From: Aneurinibacillus sp. REN35
Lineage (GTDB): Bacteria; Bacillota; Bacilli; Aneurinibacillales; Aneurinibacillaceae
Assembly: GCF_041379945.2 (NCBI RefSeq)
Contig: NZ_JBFTXJ020000001.1
Span: 1-64,000, forward strand
DNA length: 64,000 nucleotides
Direction: 5' to 3'
The position numbers were made by a program, and so were the translations under genes. Below the pieces are notes generated by a model. That model did not search any database, had not been told where the DNA came from, and saw only the letters and a program-made list of their open reading frames with translations. Shown piece after piece: positions 40,942 through 49,826 of this stretch. Each line of letters starts with the position of its first letter. Positions within the stretch are counted from its first letter, which is position 1.

Positions 40942-41771
40942 TTTCATGCCCGGAGAGGCCCGGCATCATTTCAACCATCTCTCATTTTTTGTTTGAACAT
41001 AAGGCCAATATCATTCAATTCGATCAGCATACGACCGATCCGACAAGCGGCATTTTCTTTATGCGGATTGAATTTACGGTAGACGATCCCTCATTTTCTT
41101 TTACGCAGCTTGAGCAGGATGTGGCAGCCATTGCAAGGGAATATCATATGGACTGGCATCTAGGAATTGAGCAGAAAAGAAAACGGATGGCGATTTTCGT
41201 TTCTAAGGCGGACCACTGCCTTCTCGAGCTTCTCTGGCGGTGGAAGGCCAAGGAAATCGCTGTCGATATTCCGCTCGTAATCAGCAACCATAACGAGTTG
41301 CAGGACATTGTAGAAAGTTATGGGCTGCCGTTCTATCATATTCCTTTATCTAAAGAGACGAAGGAGAGAGCGGAACAGCAGGCGCTGGAGCTTTTAGAGG
41401 GGAAGGTTGATTTTATCGTATTGGCCCGGTACATGCAGATTCTTTCGCCGGCATTTATTGCCCGTTATCCGAATCGCATCATTAATATTCATCATTCGTT
41501 CCTGCCGGCCTTTGTGGGCGCCAACCCGTATGCCCGCGCCTTTAACCGCGGAGTCAAGCTGATCGGTGCCACGGCTCATTACGTAACGAATGAGCTGGAT
41601 GAGGGACCGATTATTGAGCAGAATATCCTGAGGGTGAATCACCGCTATACGATGGACGAATTAAAGGTGGCGGGCCGCCAGGTGGAAAGAAATGTGCTTG
41701 CGCAGGCCGTGGCTTGGCATGTGGCCGACCGGCTCATGGTATATGGCAATAAAACGATCGTATTTGCTTAA
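40914..41771 (+). CDS. purU: Formyltetrahydrofolate deformylase
   Basis: A 285-residue enzyme with an N-terminal ACT domain (LLISCPERPGIISTISHFLF) and a formyltransferase domain (KRMAIFVSKADHCLLELLWR, NIHHSFLPAFVGANPY). It hydrolyses 10-formyl-tetrahydrofolate to formate plus tetrahydrofolate. Downstream of the glycine cleavage genes it would return one-carbon-loaded folate to the free form when glycine is being burnt. GAGGAGGACAAGC precedes ATG 40914; the in-frame upstream extension lies in the HesB-like gene. Confidence 0.93.
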   Translation: MYEKRATLLISCPERPGIISTISHFLFEHKANIIQFDQHTTDPTSGIFFMRIEFTVDDPSFSFTQLEQDVAAIAREYHMDWHLGIEQKRKRMAIFVSKADHCLLELLWRWKAKEIAVDIPLVISNHNELQDIVESYGLPFYHIPLSKETKERAEQQALELLEGKVDFIVLARYMQILSPAFIARYPNRIINIHHSFLPAFVGANPYARAFNRGVKLIGATAHYVTNELDEGPIIEQNILRVNHRYTMDELKVAGRQVERNVLAQAVAWHVADRLMVYGNKTIVFA

Positions 41772-41787
41772 TTCACTACAATATAAA

Positions 41788-41827
41788 AGCACAATCCCCA
41801 GAGGCTAATCTGGACGGGGATTGTGCT
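41788..41827. terminator. Hairpin between purU and the convergent DUF4253 gene
   Basis: AGCACAATCCCC and GGGGATTGTGCT form a perfect 12-base stem with a 16-base loop between converging genes. T-runs are poor, so termination strength is uncertain. Confidence 0.6.
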
Positions 41828-41835
41828 GGAAAAAG

Positions 41836-42390
41836 CTAGTCCCACCAGAGAAAAGCACGCTCCGTTATTTGCAGTTCTTCCTTTAAGGCTTCCACGCTGC
41901 CGCATCCCTGGTCGACGATATCTGGACAGAATTCATACAGATCCTCACAAAATGCATCCCAATCTTCTGGCTCGCCTGCAAGTAAAAACTGGACTGTATC
42001 TGTTTCGGCCTGGAAAATATCGATGCCAAAGGCCCGGTCATATTCGATAAGCTTTTCGATGACCTCTTCTGTCAGCATATCGTAATTGACCGCATCCGTT
42101 TCCATTAAACGCAGAATATCGAATTGAGAATCCCCTGTGCCAAGAACAACTTCAACCATTCCCGCCGCTGGGGCATCCTCGGAAAGAAAGCTAGTTGTGC
42201 CGATGAAGCTGAGCACATTGTGCGCCGCTTTGGAACGCATGGTTTGTATCACCGCGAAGGCGTCCTCCTGCTCAACAAGCACGGAATAGGCGCCGTCTTT
42301 TTTTGTTCTGCCAAAATTAACCGTAAAGTAAGGGCGTACTGTCTGTCCGGTCAACTCTTGCAGCTCCTGTACCATGTCCGCAATGTTCAT
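41836..42390 (-). CDS. DUF4253 domain-containing protein
   Basis: A 184-residue protein ending IEYDRAFGIDIFQAETD, FCEDLYEFCPDIVDQGCGSV and FLWWD, the recognisable C-terminal DUF4253 domain. The function is unknown; relatives often occur as stand-alone or immunity-like proteins. ATG 42390 has GAGGAGAG about seven bases upstream; an in-frame ATG at 42408 overlaps that site. It converges on purU and is not part of its operon. Confidence 0.8.
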   Translation of the reverse strand: MNIADMVQELQELTGQTVRPYFTVNFGRTKKDGAYSVLVEQEDAFAVIQTMRSKAAHNVLSFIGTTSFLSEDAPAAGMVEVVLGTGDSQFDILRLMETDAVNYDMLTEEVIEKLIEYDRAFGIDIFQAETDTVQFLLAGEPEDWDAFCEDLYEFCPDIVDQGCGSVEALKEELQITERAFLWWD

Positions 42391-42453
42391 CTCGCTCTCT
42401 CCTCGCAAAGTAGTATATATTCAGAAAATGATAGTTGTTTTGTTTGATCATAG

Positions 42454-43431
42454 TTAGCTTCCTCTGTGTTTGTCAATCCCGAGCTTTTCGATTCGTCTAA
42501 GGAGCGTAGCGTGAGGAACATCAAGTATGGAGGCCGCCTGTCTGAGACTTTTTGTTTTTTTCACCGCCTCTTCAATCAATTGTTTCTCAAAGGCGGCTAC
42601 TCGATCTCGCAACCCGGCTTGCTTCGTATATGTACTGGGATCGTATTGCAAAAAAATCGGAAGGTGCTCAATGCGGATGACATCCTCTTCTACAGTCGCA
42701 TAGATTCCTTCGATACAATTCTGAAGCTGGCGGATGTTTCCCGGCCAATGATACTGTACGAATTGCCGCATCGCTTCTTGCGTATATGTTTTTATAGGCA
42801 CCTTATATAAGGAAGAAAAGTGGGTCAAAAAAAGGTTGATGAAATATGGCAGGTCTTCCGGCCGTTCCCGAAGTGCCGGAATGACAAAGTGGGCGACTTG
42901 AAGGCGATAGTACAAATCTTCACGAAATTTCCCGTCCTCTACGAGCTGTGCCAAGCTTCGATTCGTGCTTGCTATGACTCGTACATCAATCGTTTTTGAC
43001 CAGGATCCGCCTACTCTCCGAATCTCTCTTTCCTGCAGTGCGCGAAGCAGCTTGACCTGCATGAGTGGAGGAAGCTCACCGATCTCATCTAGCAGGATGG
43101 TGCCTTTATCGGCTTGTTCGAACAGCCCGATGCTGCCTTCTTTCTTTGCCCCGGTAAAAGCACCGCTCTCATAGCCGAATAGTTCAGATTCAGCCAGTGC
43201 ATCAGGAATGGCACCGCAATTTACCTTTACAAACGGCATGGCCGCGCGCGGGCTTGTCTCATGAATCATGGCCGCGATCTTTTCCTTTCCTGTTCCGCTC
43301 TCTCCTTCAATGAGGATGGTGGAAGGGTACTGGGCAGCACGACGAATTTTTTGAATGGTGCTTGCAAAGGCCGGGTTTTTTGACTTTATTTCCATAGCAT
43401 CGGTAGAAAGATGTGAAGAGGAAAGAAACAT
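42454..43431 (-). CDS. Sigma-54-dependent AAA+ transcription activator without sensor domain
   Basis: A 325-residue activator. It has only about 20 residues before the AAA+ domain: Walker A GESGTGKE, the sigma-54 contact loop GAFTGA, Walker B GTILLDEIGE and the R-finger region FREDLYYRL. A Fis-type helix-turn-helix closes it (LRQAASILDVPHATLLRRIE). With no PAS, GAF or receiver domain it resembles PspF, which is controlled by a partner protein. It is divergent from the sigma-54 promoter at 43619 and is the obvious regulator of that operon. ATG 43431 follows TTGGAGG. Confidence 0.92.
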   Translation of the reverse strand: MFLSSSHLSTDAMEIKSKNPAFASTIQKIRRAAQYPSTILIEGESGTGKEKIAAMIHETSPRAAMPFVKVNCGAIPDALAESELFGYESGAFTGAKKEGSIGLFEQADKGTILLDEIGELPPLMQVKLLRALQEREIRRVGGSWSKTIDVRVIASTNRSLAQLVEDGKFREDLYYRLQVAHFVIPALRERPEDLPYFINLFLTHFSSLYKVPIKTYTQEAMRQFVQYHWPGNIRQLQNCIEGIYATVEEDVIRIEHLPIFLQYDPSTYTKQAGLRDRVAAFEKQLIEEAVKKTKSLRQAASILDVPHATLLRRIEKLGIDKHRGS

Positions 43432-43452
43432 ACGGGCCTCCAATCTATTCTG

Positions 43453-43492
43453 TTGTATCAATTATGAACAAAGTGGTTTGATAATGATACAA
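43453..43492. promoter_or_regulatory. Candidate upstream activator site (inverted repeat)
   Basis: TTGTATCA (43453-43460) and TGATACAA (43485-43492), each with an adjoining TTAT/ATAA, form an inverted repeat 127 bases before the -24 element. This is the usual place for a sigma-54 enhancer. It also covers the upstream region of the activator gene. Confidence 0.45.
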
Positions 43493-43618
43493 AATCAATG
43501 CTATGATTAATGAGGAATTTTGTCAATCACTCAAAAAAACGGTTCAAAAACGAACAAATCCATAAAGTTTTGTGTAGCATAAATATTCTAAATTAAAGGA
43601 TCATTTGGTTTCTTTTAG

Positions 43619-43636
43619 TTGGCATGGTTCTTGCTT
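43619..43636 (+). promoter_or_regulatory. Sigma-54 (-24/-12) promoter
   Basis: TTGGCATGGTTCTTGCTT matches the TGGCAC-N5-TTGC type consensus, with GG at 43621-43622 and GC at 43633-43634, exactly 10 bases between. It lies about 35 bases before the glutamine-synthetase-like gene, whose neighbour encodes the activator. Confidence 0.85.
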
Positions 43637-43667
43637 AATTAAATTTATAACACTGAGAGGTGCACAC

Positions 43668-45008
43668 ATGGTAGAGAGAGATTTTCAAAGATATGTTCAA
43701 CAGGTAATTCAAGAGCACAAGATTAGGACGGTTCGTGTCTCAATTATGGACAATTCCAACATTCCGCGCTCCCGTTATGTGACCGCAAAGTTTTTTCTGG
43801 AAAACGTGATTCCTGAAGGCATTCACTATCCCTCTACGCTTTTTTCGTTCGATACATCCGCTGCTCTTGTAGAAGAAGCGGGGAATGGCTATGCCGGGGG
43901 ATACCCAAGCTGGGTGCTGCATCCTGACTTAAATACGTTTGTGGTACTGCCGTGGGTACATCAAACGGCGAGGGTACTCGCCGACATTTATGATGGAGAA
44001 GGCCAGCCGATTCAGGAGTCTCCACGCTATCAATTAGGGCGTGTGCTGCAGGAGCTTGACAGCATGGGATATCAGGTGCGGGGTGCATTTGAATTTGAGT
44101 TTTATGTCTATAACAAAGAGAGTATGAAGCCTGCCTGGGAAGGGCTGAATTGTTTTTCGGATGTTGTACAGGCAGAGGTTGCCGACATTCTAGAAGCGGT
44201 TCAAACTGGGCTATCCGATATCGGGGCTGGGCCTGAGGTTGCGAATACGGAATACGGCTCAGGGCAGTTCGAGATTACGAATTCGCCGTTTCAGGGAATG
44301 CCGATTGCAGATATGGCATTTTTCTATCGAACAAGCATCAAGGAGATCTTGAGTCAGAAGGGATGGCATGCCACATTCATGAGCAAGCCTGACGAGCGCA
44401 TGAGTGGCAGCGGCGGTCATTTCCATCTTTCGCTGCTTGATCAGGAAGAAAAAAACATATTTAGTGATCCGACTGCTCCGGATGGTCTTTCGGATGTGGC
44501 CCGCTGGTTTATTGGCGGACAAATTCATCATGCGTCTGCTATCTGCGCATTAGCGAACGGTACCGTAAACAGTTACAAGCGTTTGGTTCCAAATTCATTT
44601 GCTCCTGTTCATGCTTCATGGGGCTATGAGCATCGCAGTACGATGATACGTATTCCGCAGGGGCGAGGGAAGAAGACTCACATGGAAAGTCGGCTGCCTG
44701 GAGCAGATACGAATCCTTATTTAGCGATGGCGGCGACCCTGTTAGCCGGAATAGACGGCATCCGCAATCGGATCGAGCCGCCACCTCCTGTGGTAGGAAT
44801 TGATATTTACCGTGAGCCGGGCCAGCATGCCCGCCTGCCTAAAAATCTTGATGCGGCGATTGATGCTCTCACAACCAATGAGGTATTCACTCAGTTTTTT
44901 GGCTCTGCATTCCTCAATCGCTACGCGGCTTTACGTCGGCATGAATACGAGCGCTATGAGCGTACGATAAGCGAATGGGAGCGAAAAGAATATTTTGATT
45001 TATTTTAA
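43668..45008 (+). CDS. Glutamine synthetase-like gamma-glutamylation enzyme
   Basis: A 446-residue member of the GlnA superfamily. The ATP-metal motifs are present: GAFEFEFYVY, SGSGGHFHLSL, NSYKRLVPNSFAPVHASWG and ESRLPGADTNPYLAMAA. It is too divergent from housekeeping GlnA for the feedback loop and adenylation site to be recognised, and it groups by eye with gamma-glutamylpolyamine/methylamide synthetases that activate amines for breakdown. It is the first gene of the sigma-54 operon with a formamidase and an APC permease. ATG 43668 follows GAGAGGTG. Confidence 0.82.
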   Translation: MVERDFQRYVQQVIQEHKIRTVRVSIMDNSNIPRSRYVTAKFFLENVIPEGIHYPSTLFSFDTSAALVEEAGNGYAGGYPSWVLHPDLNTFVVLPWVHQTARVLADIYDGEGQPIQESPRYQLGRVLQELDSMGYQVRGAFEFEFYVYNKESMKPAWEGLNCFSDVVQAEVADILEAVQTGLSDIGAGPEVANTEYGSGQFEITNSPFQGMPIADMAFFYRTSIKEILSQKGWHATFMSKPDERMSGSGGHFHLSLLDQEEKNIFSDPTAPDGLSDVARWFIGGQIHHASAICALANGTVNSYKRLVPNSFAPVHASWGYEHRSTMIRIPQGRGKKTHMESRLPGADTNPYLAMAATLLAGIDGIRNRIEPPPPVVGIDIYREPGQHARLPKNLDAAIDALTTNEVFTQFFGSAFLNRYAALRRHEYERYERTISEWERKEYFDLF

Positions 45009-45029
45009 TCGTAAGGAGGAGATGATCTC

Positions 45030-45944
45030 ATGTATCGCGTAACAAAAGAAAACCTTATCTATGCGATGTCACCCGAAAATGATCCGGTCCTGCGCGTGCC
45101 ATCCGGCAGTACGGTGGTTTTTGAAACGTGTGACTGCTTTGAGGATCAAATTCGTTCTGCTGATACGCAGTTTGATGCGTTGGATTGGAATCGCATTAAT
45201 CCGGCAACGGGACCTGTATATGTTGAAGGCGCTGAGCCGGGAGATATTCTGGCTGTACGGATCGAGAAGATACACATAGCGAATCAGGGAGTGATGGTGA
45301 CAGGACCGAATCTTGGGGTGATGGGTTTTGATTTGACAGAGAACCATATTCGGATCGTTCCTGTTCGCAACGGAAATGTAGTGTTCGCAGACAACCTTGA
45401 AATCCCGGTAAATCCTATGATCGGAGTAATCGGAACGGCTCCTGCTGTCGAGTCTATTTCCTGCGGTACACCGGGAGGGCATGGAGGCAATATGGACTGC
45501 AAGCAGATTCGTGAAGGGGTCACCTTGCTGCTGCCTGTCCATGTTCCCGGAGCGCTTCTTGGGCTCGGTGATCTGCATGCGGCGATGGCTGATGGTGAAG
45601 TTGCTGTGTGCGGCGTAGAGATCGCTGGCGAAGTGACAGTGACGGTCGAGGTGATGAAGGGGAGAGAGCTGCCCCTGCCGATGGTGATTACAGACGAACA
45701 TGTAATTACGATCGCATCAGAGGTGGAGTTGGACAAAGCTTCTGATCAAGCGGTTATCAACATGGTGAATTTCCTGCATGAACAATGGCAAGTTCCGAAG
45801 GAGGAGGCCACCTTCCTGCTCTCCATTGCAGGCGATGTGCGCATATGTCAGGTGGTTGATCCGTTGAAAACGGCACGGGTGGAACTGCCGATCGCGTATG
45901 CAGAAGCAATAGGAGTAGACATAGAATCATATTTGATAAAGTAG
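45030..45944 (+). CDS. Acetamidase/formamidase family protein
   Basis: A 304-residue FmdA/AmdA-family enzyme: VFETCDCFEDQI, the metal-site NPATGPVYVEGAEPGD, CGTPGGHGGNMDC and LGLGDLHAAMADGEV. The family hydrolyses formamide or short-chain amides to ammonia and the acid. Between a gamma-glutamylation enzyme and an amino acid permease, it probably hydrolyses an amide released from an amine or amino acid derivative. GGAGGAGATGATC precedes the ATG. Confidence 0.9.
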   Translation: MYRVTKENLIYAMSPENDPVLRVPSGSTVVFETCDCFEDQIRSADTQFDALDWNRINPATGPVYVEGAEPGDILAVRIEKIHIANQGVMVTGPNLGVMGFDLTENHIRIVPVRNGNVVFADNLEIPVNPMIGVIGTAPAVESISCGTPGGHGGNMDCKQIREGVTLLLPVHVPGALLGLGDLHAAMADGEVAVCGVEIAGEVTVTVEVMKGRELPLPMVITDEHVITIASEVELDKASDQAVINMVNFLHEQWQVPKEEATFLLSIAGDVRICQVVDPLKTARVELPIAYAEAIGVDIESYLIK

Positions 45945-45953
45945 GTGAAGACA

Positions 45954-47309
45954 GTGAACGTACAAGTGGAGCAGAATGCTAATACTTCCACGGGATATAA
46001 ACAGGAGTTAAAACGGGCGCTTACATTTAGGGATTTGCTAGTTTACGGAATGATTTTTATGGTACCGATCGCTCCGTTTGGAATTTACGGGCAGGTTGCA
46101 CAAGGCTCGGGCGGTATGGTGGCGCTTGTCTACCTTATTGGTATGGCAGGTATGATTTTTACTGCCTTAAGCTATGCGCGTATGTCAGAAGCTTTTCCGA
46201 TTGCAGGATCAGTATACTCGTATGCACAGCGAGGATTGAACCCATCCCTTGGCTTTTTTGCCGGATGGGTCATCCTTCTCGATTATATTTTGGTTCCTTC
46301 ATTGTTGTACCTTGTATCCGGTGCCGCGCTTGGTGAACTCATTCCATCCATCCCCAGTTGGGTCTGGCTCGTTCTCTTTATTGGTATTAATACAATGATT
46401 AACATTCGCGGTATTGAGTTTACAGCCAAAGCCAACATCATTATTCTGGTATTTGAGTTTATTGTCCTGCTGCTGTTTGTTGGTGTAGGTCTTGTCGCAA
46501 TTTCTCAAGGGGTAGGAGATGGATTCACGGTAAAGCCTGTCTATGATTCCGAACATTTCAGCCTTCCGCTTGTTATGGGGGCCGTTTCCATCGCGGTGTT
46601 AAGCTTTCTTGGCTTTGATGGAATTAGTACGCTGGCGGAAGAAACAAAAGGCGGCACCAAGACCGTAGGAAGAGCGGCTATTTTTGCCCTGCTGGGTGTC
46701 GGAGTCCTGTTTATTATTCAAACATGTATTGCAGCGTGGATCTGGCCTGACTTTTCTACCTTTAAAAATGCAGACGTAGCCTTTTATCAGGTAGCTGAGC
46801 TGGCTGGTGGGGCCTGGTTGAAGAACCTATGTATTATTGCTACTGCCATCTCGTGGGGCTTGGCTAATGCGCTGGCAGCACAGGCCGCCATTTCTCGTAT
46901 TTTATACAGCATGGCAAGGGATCGGAATCTTCCGTCTTTTCTGGCCAAGGTGCATGATCGCTATCAGACGCCATATGTAAGCACGTTGTTAGTTGCTATC
47001 GTATCGCTGATTGTTGGGCTATTTTTTATGGATCAATTGGGTGCACTGGCTTCACTAGTTAACTTCGGGGCGTTAACGGCGTTTCTGCTGCTTCATATCT
47101 CGGTAATTAATCATTTCATTGTAAAGCAGAAGTCAACCCAGTACATTCGCCACCTTCTTCTTCCGATCATTGGCCTTATGATCATTGGCTATGTGTGGTA
47201 CAGCCTGGACAGCCTTTCAAAGGAATTAGGATTCATTTGGTTAGGTATCGGAGTTATTTACTTTATTTTCCTAAAATTTAGCAATAAGAAATTAACGATC
47301 GAAGAATAA
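45954..47309 (+). CDS. APC-family amino acid permease
   Basis: A 451-residue transporter with about 12 membrane helices. TM1 contains the APC-type unwound segment near MVPIAPFGIYGQVA; FLGFDGISTLAEETKGG is the TM6 signature of APC transporters. It resembles the PuuP-like uptake systems that go with gamma-glutamylation pathways, so an amine or amino acid is the likely substrate. GTG 45954 with TAGGTGA upstream is preferred to GTG 45945, which abuts the previous stop. It is the last gene of the sigma-54 operon. Confidence 0.88.
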   Translation: MNVQVEQNANTSTGYKQELKRALTFRDLLVYGMIFMVPIAPFGIYGQVAQGSGGMVALVYLIGMAGMIFTALSYARMSEAFPIAGSVYSYAQRGLNPSLGFFAGWVILLDYILVPSLLYLVSGAALGELIPSIPSWVWLVLFIGINTMINIRGIEFTAKANIIILVFEFIVLLLFVGVGLVAISQGVGDGFTVKPVYDSEHFSLPLVMGAVSIAVLSFLGFDGISTLAEETKGGTKTVGRAAIFALLGVGVLFIIQTCIAAWIWPDFSTFKNADVAFYQVAELAGGAWLKNLCIIATAISWGLANALAAQAAISRILYSMARDRNLPSFLAKVHDRYQTPYVSTLLVAIVSLIVGLFFMDQLGALASLVNFGALTAFLLLHISVINHFIVKQKSTQYIRHLLLPIIGLMIIGYVWYSLDSLSKELGFIWLGIGVIYFIFLKFSNKKLTIEE

Positions 47310-47326
47310 AATAATAGAAGCAAAGA

Positions 47327-47360
47327 AGTCTGCACTTTTATTAAAGCTGCAGGCTTTTTT
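47327..47360 (+). terminator. Terminator of the sigma-54 operon
   Basis: AGTCTGCA-CTTT pairs with AAAG-CTGCAGGCT type bases and is followed by six T, 18 bases after the permease stop. Confidence 0.75.
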
Positions 47361-47387
47361 GCAATGAAGCAATCACAGCGCAATAAA

Positions 47388-47442
47388 ACAAAGGAAGCTA
47401 ACCCGAAAAGGTCATAGTATATGCCTTTTTGGGCTAGCTCCC
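47388..47442 (-). terminator. Terminator of the small zinc-ribbon gene
   Basis: On the minus strand GGGAGCTAGCCC-AAAAAGG pairs with CCTTTT-CGGGTTAGCTTCC and is followed by TTTG. It lies just after the 40-residue gene. Confidence 0.6.
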
Positions 47443-47454
47443 TTATGTGTAGAA

Positions 47455-47577
47455 CTATACTTTCTGCACTTCTTCTTCGTAGCATTCCATACAGTACTGG
47501 TCTTTTTCTTCCACTTCATATTCAGTTAGCTTCGCGCCACATTGTTTACACTTTCTATCCGTCAAAATAATATTCAT
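47455..47577 (-). CDS. Small YhfH-like zinc-ribbon protein
   Basis: A 40-residue protein with two Cys pairs, CKQCG near the N-terminus and CMEC near the C-terminus, spaced as in a minimal zinc ribbon. It resembles the small YhfH-type proteins of Bacillaceae. GAGGTAATGAT precedes the ATG and a terminator follows the stop. Its role is unknown. Confidence 0.65.
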   Translation of the reverse strand: MNIILTDRKCKQCGAKLTEYEVEEKDQYCMECYEEEVQKV

Positions 47578-47666
47578 ATCATTACCTCAATTTAGATTTC
47601 TTTACCTTTCATTATACGTCATATAATTATGAAATTTGTGAACTCTTTATGAAGATCTAATGAATT

Positions 47667-47822
47667 TTATCTTTTTTCAGCAAATAAAAGAAATAAAGTG
47701 GCGATCGGGCCTAAAAAAAGTGAAAGCAAAAACCAATTGATCCCTGTCCGGTTCTTACCCTGTGCAAGACCTGCGTTAATGAGTGCCAGCGTACCCCACC
47801 CTACAACGTATTCATTGTCCAT
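47667..47822 (-). CDS. Small membrane protein
   Basis: A 51-residue frame: a short N-terminal segment, a first hydrophobic stretch WGTLALINAGLA, the polar link QGKNRTGINW, then the membrane helix FLLSLFLGPIATLFLLFA and the basic end EKR. A ribosome site GGAGAG lies about 8 bases before the ATG. It fits the style of small phage-shock or spore membrane peptides but I do not recognise the family. Confidence 0.55.
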   Translation of the reverse strand: MDNEYVVGWGTLALINAGLAQGKNRTGINWFLLSLFLGPIATLFLLFAEKR

Positions 47823-47914
47823 ATGTATTCTCTCCTATACATGTCGATGCGATATGAGGAGGGATTGCTTGCAGAAATTATTGGCGCAGCGGGAGAGAGA
47901 AATCTACCTTGCTG

Positions 47915-48055
47915 TTAATGGACGAGCAGGACGATCCGCTCGTTGTCATTAACGAGAACAAGCTTCCAGATGCCGTCTTCGTAGACTTCTCTTATCGCGG
48001 TATAGAGTGTGCCGCGGTAAGAAATTTCGCCCAACACAATTCTACAAACAATCAT
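47915..48055 (-). CDS. Small hypothetical protein, 46 residues
   Basis: A 46-residue minus-strand frame beginning MIVCRIVLGEISYRGTLY and ending with LVNDNERIVLLVH. Its alternating beta pattern looks like a real small domain, and AAGGA lies eight bases before the ATG. No family is recognised. An overlapping plus-strand frame is possible but has no good ribosome site. Confidence 0.45.
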   Translation of the reverse strand: MIVCRIVLGEISYRGTLYTAIREVYEDGIWKLVLVNDNERIVLLVH

Positions 48056-48309
48056 AGCAACAGTCCTTCTTTATGCTTCCTCATATATGATTGTAGCATA
48101 GTGGAGAGCAATACGAGGATATGGTGAGTGACGAATGGTTTAAAATAAAAAATAATGCCAATAGCAAGAAAATACGGTACCCTAAAAGAAACATTAAATA
48201 ATAAGCAAGGAAGGGACGGTGCTCTAATTTTGTGGGTGTTTGGTCTGGTCGCTTCGGTTTATAGATAAAGTAGGATAACGTTATAGGGATGCATAAGGGA
48301 GGAAAGCAA

Positions 48310-49734
48310 TTGGCTACGCAGGATGTATTGAAATCAAGTCTGACTCATCTCTCGTCTAGGATTCGAAAGAAAGAAATATCACCCGTCGAAGTTGTGGATG
48401 AGCTGGTAAAGAGAATTGAAGTCATCAACCCTTCCATCAATGCCTTTATTACGGTTTCGGTTGAGGAAGCCACTCATGCTGCAAAGCAAGCGGAGGCAGA
48501 GATGATGCGGGGGCAGTGGCGAGGGCCTTTGCATGGTGTTCCGCTCGGGTTAAAGGATCTTATTTATACAAAAGGGACGCGTACTACGATGGGCTCGAAG
48601 TTATATGAGAACTTCGTTCCAGACCGTGATGCAACAGTTGTAGAGAAGTTAAGGAATGCCGGTGCAGTTCTCATTGGCAAATTGAACACACATGAATTCG
48701 CTTATGGACCGACCGGAGATATCTCATTTTTCGGCCCGGTTCGCAATCCGTATGATACCGAGCGAATGACGGGAGGATCGAGCAGTGGGTCCGGTGCGGC
48801 TGTGGCTTCTGCCCTGTGTTTTGGTGCGCTTGGTACCGATACGGGCGGCTCGATTCGTATCCCGGCTTCGGCCTGCGGCATTGTAGGAATGAAGCCGACT
48901 TTCGGGCGGGTCAGCAAGCATGGTATATATCCGCTCGCCTATACGCTTGATCATGTAGGCCCTATGACGAGAACGGTGCAGGATAATGCGCTTATGCTGC
49001 ATGTGCTAGCAGGCTATGATGAGCGAGACCCGTATTCGGGCCAGCGTGGCGAAGAGGACTTCGAGCGTCATATTGGCGATAGTATCAAGGATAAGGTGAT
49101 CGGTGTACCTTCCACGTTTTATTTTGATGGACTTGATGAGGAAGTGCGAAAGCAAATAGAGGATGCTTTGCGCATTTTTCAAAGCATGGGTGTACATATT
49201 GAAACCGTGGAGATGCCGATCTTAGAAGAGGTATCTTGGGCGCAATTGAAAACGATTCAAAGTGAGGCGTATGCCGTTCATGAGAAGCATATGGATGGGA
49301 AGCGTGCTCACTTTCACCCGGAAGTGTTAGAACGACTTATGATGAGCGCTGAGGCAAAGGGGTACGAGTATGTTAAAGCACAGCACATTCGCAAGCATGC
49401 CTATGCCTCCTTTGCGGAGGTGTTTGAGCGTGTCGATGTGCTGCTTACTCCGACGCTTCCTATCCTTCCGCCGCGAATCGGGGAACGGGAGATGGAGGTA
49501 GCGGGCGCGGTTGAGCAGGTGCGTGCCGCGCTGCTGCGCTTGACCGGTCCAACCAGTCTAACAGGTTTGCCCAGCCTATCTGTACCATGCGGGTTCTCAA
49601 CCTCCTGCGGCCTTCCTATCGGCATGCAATTGATTGGCCGCCCGTTTGATGAAGCGGTGCTATATCAGTTTGGCGCTGCTTTTGAGGAGGCAGTCGATAT
49701 TCCTACGATGAAGTGGGATATTCCTGTTCGTTAA
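48310..49734 (+). CDS. GatA-like amidase
   Basis: A 474-residue amidase-signature enzyme. The Ser-cisSer-Lys triad is present: Lys in GVPLGLKDLIYTKG, and MTGGSSSGSGAAVASAL followed by GTDTGGSIRIPASACG carries both serines. It resembles GatA but stands alone with no gatB or gatC gene, so it is probably a general amidase. TTG 48310 follows GGGAGGAAAGCAA; ATG 48289 would place the ribosome site inside the frame. A long upstream region on this strand carries only small minus-strand ORFs. Confidence 0.88.
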   Translation: MATQDVLKSSLTHLSSRIRKKEISPVEVVDELVKRIEVINPSINAFITVSVEEATHAAKQAEAEMMRGQWRGPLHGVPLGLKDLIYTKGTRTTMGSKLYENFVPDRDATVVEKLRNAGAVLIGKLNTHEFAYGPTGDISFFGPVRNPYDTERMTGGSSSGSGAAVASALCFGALGTDTGGSIRIPASACGIVGMKPTFGRVSKHGIYPLAYTLDHVGPMTRTVQDNALMLHVLAGYDERDPYSGQRGEEDFERHIGDSIKDKVIGVPSTFYFDGLDEEVRKQIEDALRIFQSMGVHIETVEMPILEEVSWAQLKTIQSEAYAVHEKHMDGKRAHFHPEVLERLMMSAEAKGYEYVKAQHIRKHAYASFAEVFERVDVLLTPTLPILPPRIGEREMEVAGAVEQVRAALLRLTGPTSLTGLPSLSVPCGFSTSCGLPIGMQLIGRPFDEAVLYQFGAAFEEAVDIPTMKWDIPVR

Positions 49735-49756
49735 TGATCCATAGCAAAGCAAAGAC

Positions 49757-49797
49757 GAAAGCAGCTATTCCAAAGGGGGAATGGCTGCTTTCTTATT
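49757..49797. terminator. Bidirectional terminator between amidase and FusB-like genes
   Basis: GAAAGCAGCTATTCC and GGGAATGGCTGCTTTC form a stem with a short loop, followed by TTATTC on the plus strand. Confidence 0.7.
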
Positions 49798-49826
49798 CGT
49801 TCTGTAGGCCGGATGCAAGAACGTAG

